The notes beneath the pieces are model-generated. The model was given only the letters and a program-made list of their open reading frames with translations, made no database searches and was not told where the DNA came from. Source: Anaerolineaceae bacterium (GTDB taxonomy: Bacteria > Chloroflexota > Anaerolineae > Promineifilales > Promineifilaceae). Taken from it: 64,000 nt of DNA. Below are positions 33,738-41,042 of this stretch, in pieces (positions within the stretch are counted from its first letter, which is position 1; every line of letters starts with the position of its first letter). Location: NCBI GenBank assembly GCA_002699125.1, contig PABI01000030.1, forward strand, positions 85,938-149,937, read 5' to 3'. The translations under genes were made by a program, and so were the position numbers.

Positions 33738-35045
33738 TTAGTTTAGAACGTTCGTGCGCACTCTACCGCGAATTACTATATCCCCGCCAAGTACTTGGAG
33801 TGAGATGTTTTCCATCTCCGGAAATGGATCAGGTAGCAGGGAAGTAGTCACCGGAAGGCCACCCGCGAAGCGAGGTGCCACCGTTATCACACACTCATCT
33901 ACTAAACGATGTGCTAGGAAACTGGTAATCACTTTTTGTCCTCCCTCAACCATCACTCTTTTCAGCCCCATGCAGTAGACAAGTGAAAGGGCCTCGTGGA
34001 TCGAGATAAGGCCATACTGATCCCGAACAGACCTTGCTACACTAATTCCTAAGTTCTCGAACTGAGCAACCCGTTCAGGGGCAACGTCATCCGCACAGAT
34101 AATGACGGGAGGTGTACCAGAATGAAGGATTTTTGAACTTATAGGAGTACGCAAATTACTATCCAGGATGATCGGGCGAGGATTCGGTCCATTAGCATAT
34201 CTGACGTTTAATTGTGGATCATCTGCCAAGATAGTTCCTATACCGACTAATATACCGTCATGAAGTGACCGTAACCGATGCGTCTGGGCGAGACTAATCG
34301 GACCGCTTATTAGGAGTTTCTCCCCCTTTTTTGACGTGATAGACCCATCTAGTGTTTGTGCATACGCAAGAGTTATCCAGGGCCTTGATGTTTTGTGCTC
34401 AACTAAACCGCTTTCACTTGCGTCCTGTTCTGAGGGGAAGAAGTGATCAAGATCAAGTAAATGCTTTAAACGATCACGCTTTGTCTTAAGGTAATTAAGA
34501 TTATGGGCGGTCACATGGGGCCTCACTACTACCCTCTCTTGCACATCTATTCCAGCGTTCATAAGGGCTTCTATTTTTTTATTATTATTTGTAATGAGAC
34601 GAACTTTACGAATTCTTAAGCTATGGAGAATTAACGCTGCTACTTCATATTCGCGTTCGTCGATCTCGTGGTCGAGCAGGATATTAGCATCAACTGTGTC
34701 GTATCCTTGATCTTGAAGTTCATACGCACGGATCTTATCTGGCAAACCAATGCCACGCCCTTCTTGTCTTAGGTACAATATAATCCCCGCTCCCTCAGCT
34801 GCAATCATCTGTATTGCCTGAGATAGCTGATGCCCACAGTCGCAACGATCTGATCTTAAAGCATCCCCAGTCAGGCACTCTGAATGCATCCTCACTAACA
34901 CACTTTCTTGGTGAGATATATCGCCCATTAGGAGGACAATGACATCTCCTTCATCTGGGTGCCTCTGATATAAATGGAGTTCGAAGAGACCGTAAATTGT
35001 TGGAAATACACATTGCGTAATTAGTGTCAGGTTTTGTTCAGTCAT
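33738..35045 (-). CDS. GTP cyclohydrolase II fused to RibD-type reductase
   Basis: 435 aa. Residues 1-200 are GTP cyclohydrolase II (HSECLTGD, RSDRCDCG zinc ligands, RQEGRGIGL, DTVDAN, TNNNKKIE), which opens GTP to a diaminopyrimidinone with loss of formate and pyrophosphate. Residues about 220-430 are a RibD C-terminal reductase domain (ITLAYAQTLDGSI, ILVGIGTILADDPQLNVR, NPRPIILD, MVEGGQKVI, VAPRFAGG). There is no deaminase domain. In toxoflavin clusters these activities are ToxB and ToxE. Three bases after the methyltransferase gene; a second ribosome site is likely. Confidence 0.93.
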   Translation of the reverse strand: MTEQNLTLITQCVFPTIYGLFELHLYQRHPDEGDVIVLLMGDISHQESVLVRMHSECLTGDALRSDRCDCGHQLSQAIQMIAAEGAGIILYLRQEGRGIGLPDKIRAYELQDQGYDTVDANILLDHEIDEREYEVAALILHSLRIRKVRLITNNNKKIEALMNAGIDVQERVVVRPHVTAHNLNYLKTKRDRLKHLLDLDHFFPSEQDASESGLVEHKTSRPWITLAYAQTLDGSITSKKGEKLLISGPISLAQTHRLRSLHDGILVGIGTILADDPQLNVRYANGPNPRPIILDSNLRTPISSKILHSGTPPVIICADDVAPERVAQFENLGISVARSVRDQYGLISIHEALSLVYCMGLKRVMVEGGQKVITSFLAHRLVDECVITVAPRFAGGLPVTTSLLPDPFPEMENISLQVLGGDIVIRGRVRTNVLN

Positions 35046-35048
35046 CTA

Positions 35049-35837
35049 TCACCTAGAGTTTCGGGCTGTTACAGAAAATAGTTTTGGCAATTCAATTGGA
35101 GGAGGTTTTATCTCACGGGGACTTCCTCCCCAGTGATAACTAAACGGGTACTCAACTAGGCTTTCAATATGGAGGTCAGCTGCCGTCAAAGCTGTGATAA
35201 CTTCCCCTAGACCCCAGCGCCAATTCCACGCTGATTGCTCGATTTTCACAATAGGGTCCGCATAAGTCCCAGTAACAACCCTCTGCAATGGCTTTCCACC
35301 AGAGGAATAATGAAAGTCATTGTCCAGCTGTCCTGAAGGATCAAACAACCACTTAAGGGGATGGAATTCCACCATAAAGAAAATACCGTCGGGCACTAGA
35401 AAGTCTCTAATTATTTTTGCCCAACGATCCAAGCTCGATAACCAGTGGAGTACCCCGTATGATGTAAATACTATGTCAAATGAATCTTCCAGCACCTCTG
35501 GTAAATCGTATACATTAGAATGGATAAACTTCGCCGGTATTTCCAAAGTCTTGCTCAATTTGACGGCGTAGGAAATTGCCTCCTCTGAATAGTCTACACC
35601 GGTAACTACTGCTTTTTTGCGTGCCCAAGAGAGTGTGTCAAGACCATAATGACACTGAAGATGGAGCAACTTCTTGTTTGTTACATCACCCAAAGCTTCG
35701 ATCTCTATCGCATTCAGTGTGGTCATCCCTTTCATGAAGTCATCTTCTTGATAGAATGTAGACCCAATGTGGATTTGAGTGCGACGGTTCCAAAGTTCAC
35801 GGTTTATTTTGTCATAGTCTTGCATTGAGATTTCCAT
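35049..35837 (-). CDS. SAM-dependent methyltransferase (ToxA-like)
   Basis: 262 aa from ATG 35837 (MEISMQDYDKINRELWN); the frame extends to 35885, and an ATG at 35825 is possible. Class I methyltransferase: motif I LLHLQCHYGLDTLSWAR (SAM site), TGVDYSEEAISYA, motif IV SFDIVFTSYGVLHW, and a C-terminal aromatic region (YPFSYHWGG). In toxoflavin pathways ToxA N-methylates the azapteridine. First gene of the minus-strand cluster, facing the response regulator gene across a 460-bp region. Confidence 0.92.
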   Translation of the reverse strand: MEISMQDYDKINRELWNRRTQIHIGSTFYQEDDFMKGMTTLNAIEIEALGDVTNKKLLHLQCHYGLDTLSWARKKAVVTGVDYSEEAISYAVKLSKTLEIPAKFIHSNVYDLPEVLEDSFDIVFTSYGVLHWLSSLDRWAKIIRDFLVPDGIFFMVEFHPLKWLFDPSGQLDNDFHYSSGGKPLQRVVTGTYADPIVKIEQSAWNWRWGLGEVITALTAADLHIESLVEYPFSYHWGGSPREIKPPPIELPKLFSVTARNSR

Positions 35838-36299
35838 CCCGCCAACGCCCACTCTTTCAATGAAGTAGTGAGATCTTAGTGACAACCCGCATGAGGTAAA
35901 AAATAATTGAAAGGTAATTTATTGCTAAAAGGATTGTTCTCCCTTTCTTTTATGTTATAGACTGTTGATGCATAAAAGCTTAACACTTCCAACTGCTTCA
36001 CTGTCTGTAACTCATAGTGCAAGTATCAACACGCTTGTAATTCTTGCAGGGGTGTTTGGGGTTCACCCCTGCAATTTGTTCTCCCCAAATATTGCCCGAT
36101 ATCCGCATCTGGAATGCTTTGTATTTCAGCGACTTGTAAATCAGCCTCCCTGTTCTGGAAATACAACTTGTTTGTCATTGTATAGGTCAACCACAAGCAT
36201 TTACATAGGCGTTTGTACTTTTATTTCTCTGTGCTTTTAAGTATGGGGTAAAATGATTGCGTTAGGTCAGCAAATATCAGGCAGGAGTATCTCCCCTAA
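35838..36299. promoter_or_regulatory. Divergent promoter region between cluster and response regulator
   Basis: 460 bp with no supported gene; a 91-aa frame here (35965-36240) lacks family features and a ribosome site. It must contain promoters for both sides. A large palindrome is annotated within it. Confidence 0.6.
36044..36074. promoter_or_regulatory. TTGCAGGGGTG/CACCCCTGCAA palindrome
   Basis: A perfect 11-bp dyad with a 9-bp centre, ends TTGC and GCAA. The ends match those of the ComA box (TTGCGG-N4-CCGCAA), though spacing is different. It lies 220-260 bp from both start codons. Could be an operator for the adjacent NarL/ComA-type regulator, or an RNA hairpin in a long leader. Confidence 0.5.
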
Positions 36300-36977
36300 A
36301 TGTCTCAAAAAATACACGTCTCGATTTTGGATGATCACCAGAGCATCGTTGACGGTTATTTGTTTCGTCTTAACCCGCTACCAGATATTAAGATAGTAGC
36401 CACTACTCCTTACGCTGAAGACATTTTTTCGATGCTTGAAAATCACCCGACAGATGTTCTAATCCTTGATGTACGCGTTCCAATCTCACCGGATAACAAT
36501 AATAGTTACCCTATTCTGTATGAAATCCCGCGTATATTTGAAGCACATCCCGAATTGGTGATCCTAGTGATTTCGGCTTATGCCTCCCGAACGTTCGTGC
36601 GCAAGATGTTACAGGCCGGAATTAACGGCTACATACTTAAAGATGATCAAAAACTGGTGCAAAACCTGGGAGACGTAATTAGATCAGCTGTTCAAGGTCA
36701 TGTTTGTTTAAGTCAATCTATTCAGGAAGAGTTGCAGAAATCCTACTCTCAAGAGATTGATCTAACGCCGCGACAAATAGATATTTTTTCACTCTTGATT
36801 TCTCATCCAAATGTCACGACAAAAGAAGTGGCCAAGCGACTGCATATCGCTCCCTCTACAGCCCGCAATTTACTATCAGACGCCTATTTGCGCCTAGGGG
36901 TTCGTAATCGTGGCGCTGCCCTGATCAAAGTTCAAGAAATGGGATTAGTTACCCACCCGCCTCCGTCAGAACTCTAG
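36300..36977 (+). CDS. NarL/ComA-type response regulator
   Basis: 225 aa. Receiver domain residues 1-125 with acidic pocket D11-D12, phospho-acceptor Asp57 (LILDVRVP), Ser/Thr in VISAY and Lys in LKDD. LuxR-type helix-turn-helix at about 155-215 (LTPRQIDIFSLLISHP, TTKEVAKRLHIAPSTARNLL). Same architecture as ComA. Between the biosynthetic cluster (divergent) and the isoprenyl synthase gene; the kinase partner is probably the 38382 gene. No ribosome site of note; GGAGTATCTCCCCTAA precedes the ATG. Confidence 0.93.
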   Translation: MSQKIHVSILDDHQSIVDGYLFRLNPLPDIKIVATTPYAEDIFSMLENHPTDVLILDVRVPISPDNNNSYPILYEIPRIFEAHPELVILVISAYASRTFVRKMLQAGINGYILKDDQKLVQNLGDVIRSAVQGHVCLSQSIQEELQKSYSQEIDLTPRQIDIFSLLISHPNVTTKEVAKRLHIAPSTARNLLSDAYLRLGVRNRGAALIKVQEMGLVTHPPPSEL

Positions 36978-37060
36978 CTCTGCTTGCCTTAGGAATTCAA
37001 TCATATCTGCAAAGGCTACTCTTCCGCCTCTTTGCTGACCGAGAAAAAGTCTGAAAACTA

Positions 37061-38011
37061 TTAATGATCCACGGCTTCATCAAAATTTGTTAGGCCAACT
37101 TCGGCATAGAGAGCCTTTACCGGATTTATCAACGGTTCGAGCAAAGTTGCGACGGGATCTTTGTTTACCAGGTTGATTTGAGAAAGCAGCTCCTGCGCAG
37201 CGTGATAACGCTGCAAAAACTGATCGATGCTGTAACTAACAGCCCCACTACGAATCAAAATCCTCTGGGCCTCGGCCAAAGCTTTTGGATTAGCGATATG
37301 ACGGCGCAAGGCAATAAATTGTTCACGGTCAGGATGGTCTACCAGGTGAGCAAATAAAATTGGTAAGGGAAACCGCCCTTGCAGCCAATCAGGATTGGCA
37401 GGCGTTTCTAATGTATCGTTCAAATCATCATGAATCTGAATCATTTCTCCGTAAAGTCCCCCAAATTCAGCCAGCTGCTCGGCCGTAAACATGGAGGCTC
37501 CACCTAAGAGAGCCCCAACGTATAGTGCTGCCCTGAAAAATGGCGAGCTTTTTGACCGTACCAAGTGCCAGTAAGCTGCTTCATCAGACGGATTTTGCAC
37601 ATCCAGATACTGCCCCCAAGCAGTCTGGGATAACATTTCATTAAGTGCATTTACGGCCGTTATCCTCACCATCTCCTGTTTATTCCGGGTGAGTGCTTCG
37701 GTACCTATAGCTGCTAAGGCAACAGCCATATTTGCGGCAGACGGCATACCAATCCGCTGGTATTCACCACGAGGATCGTCATCAAGCATGTCATCGACCA
37801 GAATAATACTCATCTGAGCGCAGGCAATAGCAGCTACAGCTGGCGTAGCTTGGTCAGCCGTGCCACCAACAGCCAGACAGGCCCTGAGAGGTAATTGCCA
37901 ATCTGGCAATTTTTTTGCCGTCACTCGCTGGATACAAGTTTCAATCTCTGGCCAGGATTGCACGACCGGTATTTCTCTTAAGAATGTTTCTGTTGCTCGA
38001 TAAATGTCCAT
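37061..38011 (-). CDS. ComQ-like polyprenyl synthetase
   Basis: 316 aa trans-isoprenyl diphosphate synthase fold. Both aspartate-rich motifs are intact: DDMLDDD (first) and DDLND in MIQIHDDLND (second), with helices typical of the family between. Length and lone position without other isoprenoid genes fit ComQ, which transfers farnesyl or geranyl to a Trp of the ComX peptide. It lies 61 bp downstream of a 52-aa Trp-containing peptide ORF and is flanked by a response regulator and a ComP-like kinase, the ComQXPA gene set. Ordinary isoprenoid synthesis remains the alternative. Confidence 0.88.
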   Translation of the reverse strand: MDIYRATETFLREIPVVQSWPEIETCIQRVTAKKLPDWQLPLRACLAVGGTADQATPAVAAIACAQMSIILVDDMLDDDPRGEYQRIGMPSAANMAVALAAIGTEALTRNKQEMVRITAVNALNEMLSQTAWGQYLDVQNPSDEAAYWHLVRSKSSPFFRAALYVGALLGGASMFTAEQLAEFGGLYGEMIQIHDDLNDTLETPANPDWLQGRFPLPILFAHLVDHPDREQFIALRRHIANPKALAEAQRILIRSGAVSYSIDQFLQRYHAAQELLSQINLVNKDPVATLLEPLINPVKALYAEVGLTNFDEAVDH

Positions 38012-38031
38012 GATTAATTTCTCCTGAAATG

Positions 38032-38056
38032 CCGGTCAGGGAAATCCCTGACCGGC
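38032..38056 (-). promoter_or_regulatory. Hairpin between the peptide and ComQ-like genes
   Basis: GCCGGTCAGG / CCTGACCGGC, about 10 bp of perfect stem with a short loop, then on the minus strand ATTTCAGGAG (ribosome site) before the ComQ-like start. It might tune the ratio of precursor and modifying enzyme by partial termination or mRNA stability. Confidence 0.5.
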
Positions 38057-38072
38057 TATTTTGGTTTACCTC

Positions 38073-38231
38073 TTATTCAATTGTGGTGGAAGGCCACACG
38101 CCCCAAGAAGGTGCCCCCTTCAGGGCAACTACCTGCGACAACGTCACCTTCGTCAAACAACCCAGGTTGTTCCAATACTGAGTTTTGTCTTTTTGAGTTG
38201 TTAAAAACAGCCGATTATAAAATGCTTGCAT
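38073..38231 (-). CDS. Candidate ComX-type pheromone precursor
   Basis: 52 aa, MQAFYNRLFLTTQKDKTQYW... ending in APSWGVWPSTTIE. GGAGG lies 9 bases before the ATG. It is small, cationic in the first part, and has two Trp near the C-terminus (residues 43 and 46), as in ComX precursors, where a C-terminal Trp-containing peptide is cleaved and isoprenylated. It lies just upstream of the ComQ-like gene on the same strand and divergent from the ComP-like kinase. No sequence similarity to known ComX peptides can be claimed; these are hypervariable. Too short for routine gene calling. Confidence 0.55.
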   Translation of the reverse strand: MQAFYNRLFLTTQKDKTQYWNNLGCLTKVTLSQVVALKGAPSWGVWPSTTIE

Positions 38232-38381
38232 GGTTACATACCTCCATATTTGTACAAGTTACAACAACTAACGATAATAGGGGTCCAACGGATACTTTGT
38301 CTAACTGTGAAGCATCACCTCCTTTTCACATTCTGAGTTCGGTAATAACTCAAATCTGACAGGTTGTTGCCTGATCTAATA

Positions 38382-40892
38382 ATGAAAACTCTCAACGACT
38401 TTTGGCCACGCTTTCTCGAACGTGTACTGCCCTGGCTGGTCTTGTTCGTCGTAGTTGCCTATACAATTGCTCGATTTGTTTATGTGCCTTACTTGGGGTT
38501 TGTCTACACCTCTGAAGGCGAAGTGATAGAGCTGTATGACACCAGTCTAGAAGGTGAACAACTCCAGCTAGGCGACCATATCAAGGCAATCGACAATATT
38601 CCCTGGAGTGAGTACGCGACCAGCTCCTCCACAACGCTTTTTGGTGAAGTACAACCAGGCAACCCTATCTCCATTGAAATCCGGCGTAATCAACGAGATT
38701 TAACGGTTAACTGGATATTTCCTGGACCGACGTTTGCTGAACTTGCGCAACGTCTTAACAGCGAATGGTGGCTGCCGTTTGTTTTTTGGCTGGGTGGTGT
38801 GGCCGTTGCCTTACTAATCCGGCCCCGCGATACCAGGTGGCAGTTATTGATTGCCTTTAACTTCGTGACCGCGATTTGGCTGGCGACTGGCGGCTTTGCT
38901 GTGTCTAATATCTGGGGAATTCTTCCCTTGTTCAAATCGGCCGTCTGGCTGTCTGTTCCGGTTTATCTGAACCTGCATTGGGTTTTTCCCCATCCATTAC
39001 GAAAACTGCCATCCTGGTTTATCAAGGTTAGTTATGCACCATTCCTTGTGTTGACAGGTCTGGAGTGGCTAGAGATGCTTCCTAGCACCTTCTACTACAC
39101 CGGTTTTTTGTTAGCTATTGGTGGTAGTTTAGTGCTGGTTGTAGGTCGTTTCATTATTCGCCCCAACGAGCGTAGAGAACTCGGTTTGTTTTTGTTAGCT
39201 ATCTTGCTTGTTTTCCTGCCACCGCTTCTCTTTACGGTTTCCTCATTAGTTGGCTTAGAACTTCCAGTCTTTGTTCAAGGCGGGGCTTTAATGGCTTCTC
39301 CAGCTATCCCCGGTATTTACTTTTTCATTGTTTATCGCTATCAACTGGGACAGTTGCAAAGACAAGCGGGGCGACTGGCTAAGGCATATGTTAGCGTCAT
39401 TTTTGTCGGGACTATCTTTATCATTCTTTCCCCCTTTCTTTTCAATTTTCTTGCCCCAGCCGGCTCAACATTTTCACTAGGCATCGGATTAACGCTGTTA
39501 GCGGCTGTGCTGGCTGTTACCAGCCTGACACCGTTTTTATTGCTGCCAGCCCTCGCTGGTGCTTACCAAATCAGACACTATGAAACCGAACATTTGTTAG
39601 AAATCCGCGCTAATCATCTACTACCATCTTTTCTGTTTTCGGTTTTACTCGTTACGGTTATCATAATTCTGGCTATTCTGGCGGAAGCCTACCTTGATTT
39701 TCCCGGAGCTACGATACTAACAGTTATTGTCGCTGGAGTTCTAAGCAGCGTCTTTACCGCGTTTTTTTATGGCCCTTTCCAGCGCTTTATCGACCGCACA
39801 TTACTGGGGGTTCCTTTGGTTCCGGAAAAACTTTCCCAACAATATTTGGCTCGAATCGTGGTTAGCTTGAGTAGAGCCGAGTTGGTGAGCGTATTGACAA
39901 ATCAAGTGCTTCCCACACTCCTGATTCGACAATCAGCTCTGTACTTTACATCGGATCTTCACGGCGAGTCTCAAGTTGGCCACGCTTTGTACGTTTATGG
40001 GTTTCCGTCAGACGAACTGCCCGATAGCTGCTCATTGAACGATTTCTTGTCGCTACCCGAGCAGGTTGTTTCAACACCATTCTCTGCCCCTTGGCGTTGG
40101 GTGAGGTTAGCCATACCGTTAAATCTTTCTGGGCAACTTGTTGGCATTTGGTTATTAGGCCGCCGTGATCCAGACGATTTATATGGCCAGACCGAAACCG
40201 CGCTTCTGCAAAACATAGCGAATCAAACCGCCATTGCGCTTTCTCATATCCTGCAAACAGAGACTCTTCGGGCACTTTATCAATCAAATATTGACCGACA
40301 GGAAGAGGAAAAAAAGAGTCTAGCCCATGACCTGCACGACGAGGTTTTGAACCGCGTAACCGAGCTGGCAATGTACGTGGATGTTTCTTCGGCTAACGCC
40401 CAGTTTCATAGTAGCTACAAGAAACTATCGGCCTATTTGCGTCAGACGATCGGCGGGCTACGCCCGGCTATGCTGGTTTATGGCTTATCTGAAGCATTAG
40501 AAGAACTGGTTGATGAGATGGCCGCAAGAGGGAACCATGAATCGACGATTTCCTTTAAGGTAAATTCAGTCCCGTACCGTTATCCTGAAAAAGTGGAGGA
40601 ACACCTGTATCGCATCCTGCAACAGGCTGCTGAAAACGCCTTAAGGTATGCCCAAGCGCAGAACATCTATATTGATGGCAGACTTGACGAGACAGAGATT
40701 TCTCTTTCTGTAGTTGATGACGGTATAGGATTTGCCCTAGAAAAACCGGTAAACTCGTTAACCTTGGTATCACAAAAGCATTTTGGAATTGCTGGTATGT
40801 ATGAGCGGGCAGCGCTCATTGGGGCTAGGTTGTTAATTGACTCGAATCCAGGCCAAGGCACTACGGTGACGGTTACTTGGCAGAAGCCCTAG
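38382..40892 (+). CDS. ComP-like multi-pass sensor histidine kinase with PDZ-like domain
   Basis: 836 aa from ATG 38382; TTG at 38364 is an alternative. TM1 (about 10-32) leads to an outside domain with PDZ-like text (LGFVYTSEGEVIELYDTS, LGDHIKAIDNIPWSEY, ISIEIRRN). Then come about ten more membrane helices (140-480) and a cytoplasmic GAF-like domain (about 495-625). HisKA_3 with phospho-His in SLAHDLHDEVLNRV (about residue 649) precedes HATPase_c (AAENALRYAQ, DDGIGF, GIAGMYERA). This order mirrors ComP of Bacillus. It likely phosphorylates the 36300 regulator on sensing the peptide. Confidence 0.88.
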   Translation: MKTLNDFWPRFLERVLPWLVLFVVVAYTIARFVYVPYLGFVYTSEGEVIELYDTSLEGEQLQLGDHIKAIDNIPWSEYATSSSTTLFGEVQPGNPISIEIRRNQRDLTVNWIFPGPTFAELAQRLNSEWWLPFVFWLGGVAVALLIRPRDTRWQLLIAFNFVTAIWLATGGFAVSNIWGILPLFKSAVWLSVPVYLNLHWVFPHPLRKLPSWFIKVSYAPFLVLTGLEWLEMLPSTFYYTGFLLAIGGSLVLVVGRFIIRPNERRELGLFLLAILLVFLPPLLFTVSSLVGLELPVFVQGGALMASPAIPGIYFFIVYRYQLGQLQRQAGRLAKAYVSVIFVGTIFIILSPFLFNFLAPAGSTFSLGIGLTLLAAVLAVTSLTPFLLLPALAGAYQIRHYETEHLLEIRANHLLPSFLFSVLLVTVIIILAILAEAYLDFPGATILTVIVAGVLSSVFTAFFYGPFQRFIDRTLLGVPLVPEKLSQQYLARIVVSLSRAELVSVLTNQVLPTLLIRQSALYFTSDLHGESQVGHALYVYGFPSDELPDSCSLNDFLSLPEQVVSTPFSAPWRWVRLAIPLNLSGQLVGIWLLGRRDPDDLYGQTETALLQNIANQTAIALSHILQTETLRALYQSNIDRQEEEKKSLAHDLHDEVLNRVTELAMYVDVSSANAQFHSSYKKLSAYLRQTIGGLRPAMLVYGLSEALEELVDEMAARGNHESTISFKVNSVPYRYPEKVEEHLYRILQQAAENALRYAQAQNIYIDGRLDETEISLSVVDDGIGFALEKPVNSLTLVSQKHFGIAGMYERAALIGARLLIDSNPGQGTTVTVTWQKP

Positions 40893-41006
40893 GGTTCACG
40901 ATGCCATGAACGGGTGAGGTTTTTTTGTATTCGGTTGTTAAGGTCCAGCAAAAACTTGTTCTGCCCAACCATACGAGGAATGCGTTAATCCGTACATTGT
41001 CAAAGT

Positions 41007-41032
41007 GTAGGATCACCCTACCGTTTTGTAGG
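41007..41032. promoter_or_regulatory. Three GTAGG half-sites before the XRE-membrane gene
   Basis: GTAGG (41007), CCTAC (41017) and GTAGG (41028) at 5-6 bp spacing, just before the start of a gene encoding an XRE-type protein. Candidate autoregulatory operator; the last copy overlaps the ribosome site GGATGAGG. Confidence 0.45.
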
Positions 41033-41042
41033 ATGAGGTTTT

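Noticed and set aside
33738..35045. Considered as a plain riboflavin biosynthesis gene
   Set aside because: There are no ribE, ribH or ribB genes beside it, and the neighbouring methyltransferase and WD40 genes point to a different pathway.
35965..36240. 91-aa frame between the cluster and the regulator gene
   Set aside because: No ribosome site, low-complexity Ser/Thr/Leu composition, and it spans the TTGC...GCAA palindrome; more likely regulatory DNA.
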